From: Actinophytocola sp.
Lineage (GTDB): Bacteria > Actinomycetota > Actinomycetes > Mycobacteriales > Pseudonocardiaceae
Length of the DNA stretch: 64,000 bases
Reading direction: 5' to 3'
Assembly: GCA_009377395.1 (NCBI GenBank)
Contig: WHUB01000005.1
Location: 1,768 to 65,767 of the forward strand
Under the pieces are notes generated by a model, which saw only the letters and a list, made by a program, of their open reading frames with translations, was not told the DNA's origin and did no database searches. This document shows, one piece after another, positions 31,584 to 42,914 of the stretch (position 1 is its first letter; each line of letters opens with the position of its first letter). Both the position numbers and the translations under genes were made by a program.

Positions 31584-31599
31584 TAGAACACGTGTTCGA
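31584..31599. promoter_or_regulatory. Putative LexA (SOS) box upstream of the sigB-like gene
   Basis: TAGAAC-ACGT-GTTCGA, 11/12 match to TCGAAC-N4-GTTCGA; about 300 nt upstream of the sigma factor ATG. Confidence 0.6.
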
Positions 31600-31790
31600 T
31601 GGAGTCAAACGGAAACCGCCCGACGATCCGGTACGCAATTGCCGGTGTAACACAACGTGTTTCCGGTACGACTGACCAGCAAGAACCCGGATATCCGAGG
31701 TATATTCGCGGCTGTACGTGCGTTCTCAGCAAAAGTTCAGGTTTAGTCGAGGGTGCGCTCGGGAACACAACGGAAAACTTGTTCGCGTCG

Positions 31791-31816
31791 GGAACGATTG
31801 CGTGAGCGGCAGCGTT
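31791..31816 (+). promoter_or_regulatory. Candidate SigH/SigR-type ECF promoter for the sigB-like gene
   Basis: GGAAC-N18-GTT (full context GGGAAC-gattgcgtgagcggcagc-GTTGTT) about 90 nt before the ATG at 31904. Confidence 0.6.
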
Positions 31817-31903
31817 GTTCTGGGTGTCCGGCACTTGAGGAGGCCGGACCGTGGGACGGGAATCCGTCCACGCCTGTTGCCAGGGTGCAAGGGGAGGCTG
31901 AGC

Positions 31904-32929
31904 ATGTCCGTGGAGACTCTCGAGGCTCGCGAGACGCCGATCGAGGCGGCTGCTGACGTGACGGCGGTGGTGCCGATCCAACCGAGTCCGCAGCATGACG
32001 CAGACCTCGACGCGCAGGGCCCGGCAGCTGATCTCGTACGCGTGTACCTCAATGGTATCGGCAAAACGGCACTGCTGACGGCTGCCGACGAGGTCGACCT
32101 CGCCAAGCGGATCGAGGCCGGTGTGTTCGCTCAGCACATGCTCGACACGGAGGAGAACCTCTCCCGCGGGCGGCGCTCGGAGCTGGTGGCGCTGGTGCGC
32201 GATGGCGCGCGCGCCAAGAACCACCTGCTCGAAGCGAACCTGCGACTCGTCGTCTCGCTCGCCAAGCGCTACACCGGGCGCGGCATGCCGCTGCTCGACC
32301 TGATCCAGGAGGGCAACCTGGGTCTGATCCGCGCGGTGGAGAAGTTCGACTACGCCAAGGGCTTCAAGTTCTCCACCTACGCGACGTGGTGGATCCGGCA
32401 GGCCATCACGCGAGGCATGGCCGACCAGAGCCGCACCATCCGGCTGCCGGTACACCTGGTCGAGCAGGTCAACAAGCTGAGCCGGATCAAGCGCGACCTG
32501 CACCAGCGGTACGGCAGGGAGGCGACCCACGCGGAGCTGGCCGAGGAGTCCGGCATCCCCGAGGGGAAGATCGCCAAGCTGCTCGACCACGCGCGCGACC
32601 CGGTGAGCCTCGACATGCCGGTCGGCACCGAGGAGGACGCTCCGCTCGGCGACTTCATCGAGGACTCCGAGGCCATCGACGCCGAGAACGCGGTGATCTC
32701 GGGCATCCTGCAGGACGACCTGCGCCGCGTGCTCGGCACGCTCGAGGACCGCGAGCAGCACGTGATCCGGCTGCGCTACGGCATCGACGACGGTGAGCCG
32801 CGCACGCTGGACCAGATCGGCCGCCACTTCGGCCTCTCCCGCGAGCGGGTGCGGCAGATAGAGCGCGAGGTCATGGCGAAACTGCGGCAGGGCGAGCGCG
32901 CCGACCGGCTGCGCGCCTACGCCAGCTGA
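31904..32929 (+). CDS. sigB: Principal-like group 2 RNA polymerase sigma factor (SigB/HrdB family)
   Basis: [73 protein letters not shown]...[20 protein letters not shown]. Confidence 0.93.
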   Translation: MSVETLEARETPIEAAADVTAVVPIQPSPQHDADLDAQGPAADLVRVYLNGIGKTALLTAADEVDLAKRIEAGVFAQHMLDTEENLSRGRRSELVALVRDGARAKNHLLEANLRLVVSLAKRYTGRGMPLLDLIQEGNLGLIRAVEKFDYAKGFKFSTYATWWIRQAITRGMADQSRTIRLPVHLVEQVNKLSRIKRDLHQRYGREATHAELAEESGIPEGKIAKLLDHARDPVSLDMPVGTEEDAPLGDFIEDSEAIDAENAVISGILQDDLRRVLGTLEDREQHVIRLRYGIDDGEPRTLDQIGRHFGLSRERVRQIEREVMAKLRQGERADRLRAYAS

Positions 32930-33016
32930 CCCGCTGCTGCCCGGGGCCGATTACGCTCCGGTCACGATGGGAACCCGATCGGACGTTGACTTGTGGTCGC
33001 GATCACGGCACGGTCG

Positions 33017-33043
33017 GGAGGCGATGCGGCAATGATCGCCTCC
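33017..33043 (+). terminator. Hairpin downstream of the sigB-like gene
   Basis: Perfect 9-bp inverted repeat GGAGGCGAT-(9 nt)-ATCGCCTCC. Confidence 0.5.
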
Positions 33044-33244
33044 GGTGACAGGTAGGTCCACGTGGTCGGGCCCGAGCGCCTGCCACGTTCCCCCGGAAGG
33101 TCGGGTCCGTCGGGGTGGGCCCGGCCTTCCGACTACCGAAACGTCGTGGCTCACACCGGCAGCGGGTGGTCGCCGTCCGCACGCCCCGGCACGCGGTACC
33201 GTCTGAGCTACCCGTGTCGGAGCGCGTAGGGAGCCAGCACCACC

Positions 33245-34894
<1,650 letters not shown>

Positions 34895-34903
34895 GGCGGG
34901 GTG

Positions 34904-35680
34904 TCACACCGAGACGCCGTTCTCGGCGAGCCAGGCCACCGGGTCGACCTTGGTCGAGCCGCCCTGCCAGACCTCGAAGTGCAGGTGCGTGCCGGTCGAG
35001 TAGCCGCGGTCGCCGATGGTGGCGATCTGCTCGCCCGCCGAGACCCGCTGACCTTCCCAGGCGGTGATCTCGTTCACGTGGCCGTACATGGTGATCGTGC
35101 CGTCGTCGTGGCGCACCTGCACCCACAGCCCGAAGCCGCTCGCGGGGCCCGCCTCGACCACGACGCCGTCGGCGGCCGCGACGATCGGCGTGCCGAGGTC
35201 GTTGGCGATGTCGATGCCGAGGTGGGCGGTGCCCCAGCGGGAGCCGAAGCCGGACGTCAGCGTGCCGGTCGTCGGCCGGACGACGTCGGGCCGGGCGGCC
35301 TCCCGCCGTTCCCTGGCGCGTTCGGCGGCCTCGCGCCTCGCCCGCTCGGCGGCACGACGCGCGGCCGCCCGGCGCTCCGCGCGCTCCTCCACCCGCAGTT
35401 GCTCTGCCAGGATGACGCGCTTCGTCCGTTCCAGCTCGCGCAGCGGGTCGACCACGGGCTGCGAGGGCGCCGGTCGCGGCTGCTGCACGAACGCCTTGAG
35501 CGCCACCGTGCCCTGCGCCTCGGCGGGCTGGGCCAGCGGCACCAGCGCACCCGCGGCGAGCAGCGCGGCGATGAACTGCCGATGCATCGGCATGAGGGGG
35601 TTGTTGCTGCTGTCCCCGGCGTCCGCCTTGCTGCGCGGCGCCGGGGAGCGTCTATCACCGTCAGAGGGTGTCGCGGGCAT
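34904..35680 (-). CDS. Secreted M23 family metallopeptidase (peptidoglycan hydrolase)
   Basis: GFGSRWGTAHLGIDIANDLGTPIVAAADGVVVEAGPASGFGLWVQVRHDDGTITMYGHV...STGTHLHFEVWQGG; start at MPATPSDG inferred. Confidence 0.92.
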   Translation of the reverse strand: MPATPSDGDRRSPAPRSKADAGDSSNNPLMPMHRQFIAALLAAGALVPLAQPAEAQGTVALKAFVQQPRPAPSQPVVDPLRELERTKRVILAEQLRVEERAERRAAARRAAERARREAAERARERREAARPDVVRPTTGTLTSGFGSRWGTAHLGIDIANDLGTPIVAAADGVVVEAGPASGFGLWVQVRHDDGTITMYGHVNEITAWEGQRVSAGEQIATIGDRGYSTGTHLHFEVWQGGSTKVDPVAWLAENGVSV

Positions 35681-36166
35681 GCTGCTGCCTTCCGTCTCGG
35701 GGAGGTCCGGACCGACACCGGGCGGGGGATCCCGGCGGCGCGGCAGAGCTGCCCGCACCTGTCGTCGTGACCGAACCGTGACGTGCCGAGCGACGGTAAC
35801 CGTGTGCGATCAGGCCCGGCAAACCTCCGGCATGACGGCCGTCACACCAACCCGGGTGCGATGTAACGGCATTCCCGCTGGTCACGATCACTTCGGCCGC
35901 TGATCATCTCGACAGCCGGGGAGAACACCGGCGAATCGGCCCAGGCCGGGCGAACAGCACCCGACGAGCATCGATTTCGCCTGCACAGCAACGGATTCCG
36001 CGCTTGGGCGCCGCCCCGGCACGCCTGACGGTCCGATGTGGAGCGACGGACACGGAGCGTGATCAACTACCCAGAGTTGACCGCACGCCGCGACGCCGGG
36101 ACGACCCGCGCGGCGTGACATACATCATGCCGCCGGTGTGGCGCCCGCGACCCCCAGAAGGCCCAA

Positions 36167-38890
36167 CTACTCCGTCGGCTCGTCGATCGAGCGGAGTCTG
36201 CGCGGCCCGCTGTCGGGACGCGACGGCGGCTCGCCGACGGCGATGCGGGCGCTGACGACGGTGGCGCCGTCCGGCGTGGCGATCACCGGATCCAGCTCGA
36301 GCGCTCGCACCTCGGGGATGTCCTCCGACAGCGCCGCCACCCGTAGCACCAGGCCGGACAGCGCGGCGAGGTCGGCGGGCTCGTCGCCGGTGTAGCCGGC
36401 CAGCAGCGGCGCCATCCTCGGCTCTCGCACCAGGTCGGCCGCGTCGGTGTCGGTCAGCGGCACCGCCCGGTAGGCCCGGTCCCCGATCAGGTCGCCGAGC
36501 ACGCCGGAGAGCCCGAACGTCACCAGCGAGCCGAACGACGGGTCGTCCTGCAGCGTGATCGCGCACGAGCTGCCGCGCGGCCCCATCCGCTGCACGTAGA
36601 CCTCCGGCGCCCCGGACACCTCGAGCAGATCCTCGTGCGCGGTCCGCACCCCGTCCTCGCTGAGCAGGTCGAGCCGGGCGCCGGACAGGTCGGGCCGCCT
36701 GCTCAGCCGTTGATCGACCGACTTCACCGCGACCGGGTAGCCGAGCCGCTCGGCCGCGGCGACGGCGTCGTCCGCCGTGGCGACCCGTTCGAACGGCACT
36801 ACGTCGATGCCGTAGCAGCCCAGCAGCTCCTGGCACTGTGCGTCGGAGAGCCAGTGGTGGACGTCTTCCTCGTCGGCACGCGGCCCGGCCAGCGCGGTGT
36901 GCACCACCTGACCGGCGTGCTCGGGATGCAGCCCATCGGGACGCACGAAGGAGCCGGTCGGCCGCTGCCGCCACGCGGCATAGCGGATCACCCGCGCCAG
37001 CGAGGTCACCGCCCGTTCCGGGCTCGGGTATGACGGGATCGAGCCGAACATCGGGGTTCCGTCCCCGGCGCGCACCGCCAGCTCCTCCGGCACGCCCTCG
37101 ACGGCGAGGAACGTCGACACGATGGGCTTAGCGGCGCGCTGCGACGCGGCGGTGGCGACCTCACGCACCGCGCGGGCGTAGGCGGTGCCCGCGATCGCGA
37201 GCGGCGGCACGAACACCACCACGAGCGCGTCGACGTCCGGATCGTGCAGCGCGTCGCGTACCGCGGCGGCGAACTCCTCGGGTCCGCTCTGCGCCCCGAC
37301 GTCGACCGGGTCGAACGCGAGCGTGAGGCCCTGGGCCATCGCGGTGTCGGCCGCGAGCGCGCCGATCGCGGCCGAGTTGCCGACCACGGCGACGCTCGGC
37401 CCCTCCGGCAGCGGCTGGTTCGCCAGCACCAGCGCGGTGTCGAAGAGCTGCGCCAGCGAGTCGACCCGGATGATGCCCGCCTGCTCGAACAGCGCCTGCA
37501 CGCTGGCCTCGTCGACGTTGGCCGAGGTCGCGGCCAGCTCGCGGCTGACAGCGTGCCGCCCCGACCGCACCGCGACGATCGGCTTGCTGCGCGCGAGCCT
37601 GCGCGCCAGCCGGGCGAACTTGCGCGGGTTGCCGAACGACTCCAGGTAAAGCAGCACCACGTCGGTGTTCGGGTCGGTCTCCCAGTACTGCAACAGGTCG
37701 TTGCCGGAGACGTCGGCCCGGTTGCCCGCCGAGACGAACGTCGACAGCCCGAGCCCGCGCTGCCGAGCGTCGGCGAGGATCGCGATGCCGAGCGCGCCGG
37801 ACTGGCAGAAGAACCCGGTGTTGCCCCGGGGCGGCAGCTGTGGCGCGAGCGAGCCGTTGAACCGCACCGAGGGGTCGGTGTTGACCACGCCGAGCGCGTT
37901 CGGGCCGACCACCCGCATGCCGTGCGCCCGCGCCTCTCCAGCCAGCCGCAGCTCGGCGTGCAGCCCGTGTGGCCCGCTCTCCCCGAAGCCGGCCGAGACG
38001 ATCACCAGCGCGGAGACCCCCTTGGCGAGCGCGCCGTCGAGCACGTCGGCCACCTGCTCGGCGGGCACCGCGACGATGGCGAGGTCCACCTCGCCGGGCA
38101 CGTCGACGACGGAGCGATACGCCCGCACCCCGCGCACCGACTCGTGCGCCGGGTTGACCGGGTACACGGTGCCGGCGAAGTCGGCGGTGAGCACGTTGGT
38201 CAGTACCGCGTAGCCGATCTTGTCCGGGTCGCGGGAGGCCCCGATGACGGCGACCGAGCGGGGATGCAGCAGGTTGTGCACGCTGCGCGCCTCCGCGGCC
38301 TGCTCCCGCGCCCGCGCCACCTCGAGCGACTCCTCGGTGGGGTCGATGTTGAACTCGAGGTGCAGCGTGCCCTGCTCCAGCTCCCGGCTGACCTGGTAAC
38401 CGGCCTCGGCGAACACCCGCGCCATCGCCCGGTTCTCGGCCAGCACCTCGGCGACGAAGCGGTCGATGCCGCATTCGGCCGCCGCGGCGGCGAGATGTTC
38501 CAGCAGGATCGAGCCGAGCCCTCTGCCCTGGTGGGCGTCGGCGACGACGAAGGCCACCTCGGCGTTCGGCCCGTCGTCGAGCCGCTCGTAGCGGCCGACG
38601 GCGACGATCTCGTCACCGATCAGCGCGGTGAAGGCCACCCGGTTGTAGTGGTCGACGACGGTGAACCGCCGCAGGTCGCGGTCGGGGATCCTCGGGTAGG
38701 CGCCGAAGTAGCGCAGGTAGCGCGTCTCGTCGGAGAGCTTGCCGTGGAACGAGACGATCGCGTCGGCGTCGTCCGGCACGATCGGGCGCAGGTGGGCGGT
38801 GCGGCCGTCGGCCAGCACGACGTCGGCCTCCCACCGGCGCGGGTACTCGAACGGGTCCCGCGGGCCGGCTGCGCTCGGTGCGGTCGTCAT
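36167..38890 (-). CDS. Pat-like protein acetyltransferase: N-terminal GNAT + NDP-forming acyl-CoA synthetase/ATP-grasp
   Basis: N-terminal GNAT motif FVVADAHQGRGLGSILLEHLAAAAAE; CoA-binding HNLLHPRSVAVIGASRDPDKIGYAVLTNV; C-terminal ATP-grasp-like GYPVAVKSVDQ. Confidence 0.93.
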   Translation of the reverse strand: MTTAPSAAGPRDPFEYPRRWEADVVLADGRTAHLRPIVPDDADAIVSFHGKLSDETRYLRYFGAYPRIPDRDLRRFTVVDHYNRVAFTALIGDEIVAVGRYERLDDGPNAEVAFVVADAHQGRGLGSILLEHLAAAAAECGIDRFVAEVLAENRAMARVFAEAGYQVSRELEQGTLHLEFNIDPTEESLEVARAREQAAEARSVHNLLHPRSVAVIGASRDPDKIGYAVLTNVLTADFAGTVYPVNPAHESVRGVRAYRSVVDVPGEVDLAIVAVPAEQVADVLDGALAKGVSALVIVSAGFGESGPHGLHAELRLAGEARAHGMRVVGPNALGVVNTDPSVRFNGSLAPQLPPRGNTGFFCQSGALGIAILADARQRGLGLSTFVSAGNRADVSGNDLLQYWETDPNTDVVLLYLESFGNPRKFARLARRLARSKPIVAVRSGRHAVSRELAATSANVDEASVQALFEQAGIIRVDSLAQLFDTALVLANQPLPEGPSVAVVGNSAAIGALAADTAMAQGLTLAFDPVDVGAQSGPEEFAAAVRDALHDPDVDALVVVFVPPLAIAGTAYARAVREVATAASQRAAKPIVSTFLAVEGVPEELAVRAGDGTPMFGSIPSYPSPERAVTSLARVIRYAAWRQRPTGSFVRPDGLHPEHAGQVVHTALAGPRADEEDVHHWLSDAQCQELLGCYGIDVVPFERVATADDAVAAAERLGYPVAVKSVDQRLSRRPDLSGARLDLLSEDGVRTAHEDLLEVSGAPEVYVQRMGPRGSSCAITLQDDPSFGSLVTFGLSGVLGDLIGDRAYRAVPLTDTDAADLVREPRMAPLLAGYTGDEPADLAALSGLVLRVAALSEDIPEVRALELDPVIATPDGATVVSARIAVGEPPSRPDSGPRRLRSIDEPTE

Positions 38891-38894
38891 GCCC

Positions 38895-40076
38895 CTAGTC
38901 TCTCGGATCGTCCGGGTCCAGGCCGTGCAACGGGAACACGGCGCGCCGGGTCTGCTTGATCGCCTCGTCGACGCCGTGCTCGGAGTCCCCGCCCCAGGGC
39001 CGGCTGGTGGCGTCCGCCCCGTCCGACAGCGTGGTCGGCACGACCAGCTGCGGCGCTGCCGAGCGCACTGCCTTGAGCCAGCCCTGCGGCATCGGCGTGT
39101 CGGGCGCGAGGTCCCGGCCGAGCGCGATCGCGAGCAGATGTGTCCACGACCGGGGCACCACCCTGACGAGCTGGTAGCCGCCACCGCCGAGGGCGAGCCA
39201 CTTGCCGCCGCTGTGCCGCTCGGCCAGCTCACGTAGCCGCAGGTAGATGGCGCGGTGCCCGTCGACGGTGAGCGCGAGGTCGGCCAGCGGGTCGTCCCGG
39301 TGCGAGTCGACCCCGCACTGGGTGACGAGGATCTGCGGCTGGAACGCGCCGAGCAGCGACGGCACGACCGCGTCGAACGCGCGCAGCCAGCCGGAGTCGG
39401 AGGTCATCGGCGGCAGCGGCAGGTTGACCGCGCCGCCGAACGCGTGCTCGCCGCCGATCTCGGTCGACAGCCCGGTCCCCGGCCACAGCGTCATCGGATG
39501 CTGGTGCAGCGAGATCGTCAGCACCCTCGGGTCGTCGTAGAACGCGGCCTGCACGCCGTCGCCGTGATGGACGTCGGTGTCGATGTAGGCGATGCGGTCG
39601 AACCCGTTGTCGAGCAGCCAGGAGATCGCGATCGAGCAGTCGTTGTAGACGCAGAATCCCGCCGCGTTGTCGCGCATCGCGTGGTGCAGCCCGCCCGCGA
39701 TGTTGACCGCCCGGCTGGTTCTGCCGGAGGCGATCTGCCGCGCCGCGAGCAGGCTGGACCCGACGACGAGCGAGGCGGACTCGTGCATGTTCTCGAAGAC
39801 CGGGTTGTCGTCGGTGCCGAGCCCGTGGCCCACGTCGTAGGGCGTGTCCGGGGCACGTTTGACGGCGTCGAGGTAGTCGGTGCTGTGGACGCGCAGCAGC
39901 TCGGACTCCGGGGCGTGCTCCGGCACCAGCAGCGAGACGCCGTCGAGCACGCCGAGCTCGGTGGCGAGCCGAATGGTCAGGTCGAGCCGGACCGGGTTGA
40001 GCGGATGGGATCCGCCGAGGTCATAGTCGAGCAGCCCCGAGTTCCACACGACTGCGGCTTCGGTCGGAGTAGACAC
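38895..40076 (-). CDS. acuC: AcuC-like histone deacetylase superfamily protein
   Basis: GLHHAMRDNAAGFCVYNDCSIAISWLLDNGFDRIAYIDTDVHHGDGVQAAFYDDPRVLTISLHQHPMTLWPGTG...LVTQCGVDSHRDDPLADLALT. Confidence 0.93.
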   Translation of the reverse strand: MSTPTEAAVVWNSGLLDYDLGGSHPLNPVRLDLTIRLATELGVLDGVSLLVPEHAPESELLRVHSTDYLDAVKRAPDTPYDVGHGLGTDDNPVFENMHESASLVVGSSLLAARQIASGRTSRAVNIAGGLHHAMRDNAAGFCVYNDCSIAISWLLDNGFDRIAYIDTDVHHGDGVQAAFYDDPRVLTISLHQHPMTLWPGTGLSTEIGGEHAFGGAVNLPLPPMTSDSGWLRAFDAVVPSLLGAFQPQILVTQCGVDSHRDDPLADLALTVDGHRAIYLRLRELAERHSGGKWLALGGGGYQLVRVVPRSWTHLLAIALGRDLAPDTPMPQGWLKAVRSAAPQLVVPTTLSDGADATSRPWGGDSEHGVDEAIKQTRRAVFPLHGLDPDDPRD

Positions 40077-40128
40077 CGTGACAGGGTAGCCGCCAGATCA
40101 CCGGCGGGCACCCGGCCGTCCGGACGGC

Positions 40129-40971
40129 TCAGCCGGGGTCGGCGCCGGTCGCGGCGGGCCGGTCGGGATCGGCGCTCCACTGCGACCACGACCCCGGGTA
40201 CAGCGCGACAGGCTCTGCTCTGCCCGCCGCTGCCAGCGCGAGCACGACGGACGCGGCGGTGACGCCGGAGCCGCAGTACGCGCCGGCCGGGCGGTCGCCG
40301 GACACGCCGAGGGCGGCGAACCGCTCGGCGAGCCGGTCGGCGGGCAGCCAGCGGCCGTTCTCGCCGAGGTGCGCGGCGAACGGCGCGTTCACCGCGCCGG
40401 GGATGTGGCCCGCTCTCGGGTCGACCGGCTCGGTCTCCCCGGCGTAGCGCGCGGGCGCCCTGGCGTCGAGCAGCACCGCCTCCTGGGCGAGCGCGGCGGC
40501 CGCGTCGGTGTCCAGCACCGGCATCCCGCCCGGCGTGACCTCGATGTCGCCCGGCTTGGGGTCGGGCACCTCGGCGGTGACCGGCCTGCCCTCCTCGGTC
40601 CACGCCGCGAACCCGCCGTCGAGCACGGCCACGTTCCGGTGCCCGGCCCACCGCAGCAGCCACCAGGCGCGCGCCGCGGTCGAGCCGTCCGCGTCGTCGT
40701 AGGCGACGACGAGGCTGTCGCCGCGCACGCCCGCCGCGCGCAGCGTGCGTTCCAGTGCGGCGGGGCCGGGCAGCGGGTGCCTGCCGCCGTCGCCCGGCGG
40801 GCCGGCGAGGTCGTCGTCGATGGAGAGGAACACCGCTCCCGGCAGATGTGAATCGGCGTAGGATTCGATCCCGGGAGGGCCGGTCAGCCGCCAGCGCACG
40901 TCCAGTACCACAGGCGGTTCGGCCGAGGCGAGTAGCGATGCGAGTTCCTGGGTGCCGATCAGCGGATGCAT
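40129..40971 (-). CDS. Rhodanese/thiosulfate sulfurtransferase
   Basis: Two rhodanese domains: VVLDVRWRLTGPPGIESYADSHLPGAVFLSIDDDL...VLLDARAPARYAGETEPVDPRAGHIPGAVNAPF...GAYCGSGVTAASVVLAL. Confidence 0.93.
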   Translation of the reverse strand: MHPLIGTQELASLLASAEPPVVLDVRWRLTGPPGIESYADSHLPGAVFLSIDDDLAGPPGDGGRHPLPGPAALERTLRAAGVRGDSLVVAYDDADGSTAARAWWLLRWAGHRNVAVLDGGFAAWTEEGRPVTAEVPDPKPGDIEVTPGGMPVLDTDAAAALAQEAVLLDARAPARYAGETEPVDPRAGHIPGAVNAPFAAHLGENGRWLPADRLAERFAALGVSGDRPAGAYCGSGVTAASVVLALAAAGRAEPVALYPGSWSQWSADPDRPAATGADPG

Positions 40972-41072
40972 AATGCCGATTCTCGCGCATCTGTGCTCCA
41001 CCCGGCCGTTGCCGGATGCGAACTTTCCCGCGTCGACGACTACCATGGAGAAGTGACGAAAGGTTTTGTTCC

Positions 41073-41771
41073 GTGAATGAGCTGATCGACACCACGGAGA
41101 TGTATCTGCGCACCATCTTCGAGCTCGAAGAAGAGGGTGTCGTGCCGCTGCGCGCGCGGATCGCGGAGCGGTTGCAGCAGAGCGGGCCGACGGTGAGCCA
41201 GACGGTGGCGCGGATGGAACGCGACAAGCTGGTCACCGTCGCTGGGGATCGTCATCTGGAGCTCACCGACCACGGCCGGGAGCTGGCGGTGGCCGTGATG
41301 CGCAAGCACCGGCTCGCCGAGCGGTTGCTGGTCGACGTCATCGGGCTGGAGTGGGAGCACGTCCACGCCGAGGCGTGCCGCTGGGAACACGTGATGAGCG
41401 AGGCGGTGGAACGCAAGCTCGTCATGCTGCTGGAGAACCCGAAGACGTCGCCGTACGGGAACCCGATCCCCGGGCTCGACAAGCTGGGTGTCGGCGAACC
41501 GGCGCCGCCCGCCGAGTCCGGCTTGGTGCGCCTCGACGAGTTCGCGCGTTCCGGCGGCGGGTCCGCCGAGATCCGGCGGATTGCCGAGCACGTCCAGATC
41601 GACGAGCCGCTGATGGCGCGGCTGCGCACGGTTGGCCTTGTCCCGGGCGGCACCGTGCAGGTGCTCAAGCCGAAGAACGCGAAGGCGTCGGACATCGAGA
41701 TCACCGGCGACGGCAACGCGCTGGAAGTGGACGCGACCGTGCTGCACGCGGTGCTCGCCGTCCCCGCCTGA
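41073..41771 (+). CDS. ideR: DtxR/IdeR family iron-dependent regulator
   Basis: VNELIDTTEMYLRTIFELEEEGVVPLRARIAERLQQSGPTVSQTVARMERDKLV...LTDHGRELAVAVMRKHRLAERLLVDVIGLEWEHVHAEACRWEHVMSE. Confidence 0.95.
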   Translation: MNELIDTTEMYLRTIFELEEEGVVPLRARIAERLQQSGPTVSQTVARMERDKLVTVAGDRHLELTDHGRELAVAVMRKHRLAERLLVDVIGLEWEHVHAEACRWEHVMSEAVERKLVMLLENPKTSPYGNPIPGLDKLGVGEPAPPAESGLVRLDEFARSGGGSAEIRRIAEHVQIDEPLMARLRTVGLVPGGTVQVLKPKNAKASDIEITGDGNALEVDATVLHAVLAVPA

Positions 41772-41930
41772 CCGTTTCGTTCCCTCTCCCGGGATTCCCG
41801 CTCGGCCGAGCTAACCCGCCAGTGGTACCGCTGGCAGGTAGCGAAGGGTGAACCTCGCCGTCGCTGCTCGGCACGGTACGGTCTGCCGACACAGGGAGGG
41901 GTCAGAGCTACCGCAGCGAAAGGCACGATC

Positions 41931-42908
41931 GTGATCGACAACGAAGGCACCCGTCAGAAGCTCGTGGTCACCGGCGGGGCGGGCTACATCGGCAGCGTCT
42001 GCACGGCCCGGCTGCTCGAGGCGGGCCACGAGGTGACCGTGGTTGACGACCTGTCGACCGGGCACCGCGACGCCGTGCCCGACGGCGCCCGGTTCATCGA
42101 GGGGGACGCGGCCGAGGTCGCGACGACGCTGTTCGCGGAGGGTTTCGACGGGCTGCTGCACTTCGCGGCGAAGTCGCTGGTCGGCGAGTCGATGCAGGAC
42201 CCGAGCAGCTACTGGCACGGCAACGCGCTCACCTCGCTGCGGCTGCTCGACGCGATGCGGGCGCACGGCATCCCGCGGCTGGTGTTCTCCTCGACGGCGG
42301 CCACCTACGGTGAGCCGGAGCAGAGCCCGATCGCGGAGTCGGCGCCCACTCAGCCGACCAACACCTACGGCGCGACCAAGCTCGCCATCGACCACGCCAT
42401 CACCAGCTACGCGCGCGCCCACGGGCTCGCCGCGGTGAGCCTGCGCTACTTCAACGTGGCCGGCGCGTACGGCCGCTACGGCGAGCGCCACACCACCGAG
42501 ACCCACCTGATTCCGATCGTGCTGCAGGTGGCGACCGGCGACCGCACGCAGGTGCAGATCTACGGCGACGACTACCCGACGCAGGACGGCACTGCGGTGC
42601 GCGACTACATCCACGTGGTCGACCTGGCCGACGCGCATCTGCTCGCGCTGGCCAACGCCACGGCGGGCGAGCACGCGATCTACAACCTCGGCAACGGCAC
42701 CGGGTTCTCGGTGCGGCAGGTCATCGACGCCTGCCGCGAGGTCACCGGGCACCCGATCCCGGCCGTCGTCGCGCAGCGGCGGGCGGGTGATCCGGCGGTG
42801 CTGGTGGCGTCGAGCGACCGGGCCAAGGCAGAGCTCGGCTGGAAGCCGGAGCGGGCAGAGCTGTCCGGGATCGTCGCCGACGCCTGGGAGTTCGCCCAGC
42901 GCGGCTGA
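41931..42908 (+). CDS. galE: UDP-glucose 4-epimerase
   Basis: [35 protein letters not shown]...[14 protein letters not shown]...[11 protein letters not shown]...[27 protein letters not shown]. Confidence 0.96.
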   Translation: MIDNEGTRQKLVVTGGAGYIGSVCTARLLEAGHEVTVVDDLSTGHRDAVPDGARFIEGDAAEVATTLFAEGFDGLLHFAAKSLVGESMQDPSSYWHGNALTSLRLLDAMRAHGIPRLVFSSTAATYGEPEQSPIAESAPTQPTNTYGATKLAIDHAITSYARAHGLAAVSLRYFNVAGAYGRYGERHTTETHLIPIVLQVATGDRTQVQIYGDDYPTQDGTAVRDYIHVVDLADAHLLALANATAGEHAIYNLGNGTGFSVRQVIDACREVTGHPIPAVVAQRRAGDPAVLVASSDRAKAELGWKPERAELSGIVADAWEFAQRG

Positions 42909-42914
42909 CGCACG

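Noticed and set aside
31718-31903. N-terminal extension of the sigma factor ORF
   Set aside because: The extension covers the promoter region (SigH-type motif) and has no sigma homology; ATG at 31904 has an SD (GGGGAGG).
35681-36100. ydaO/c-di-AMP riboswitch upstream of the M23 peptidase
   Set aside because: Looked for GGGGxACCCA...GGGGUGAAUC-type conserved cores on the minus strand and did not find them; needs a covariance search to be sure.
37244-38959. 571-aa plus-strand ORF opposite the Pat-like gene
   Set aside because: Antisense GC-frame artefact.
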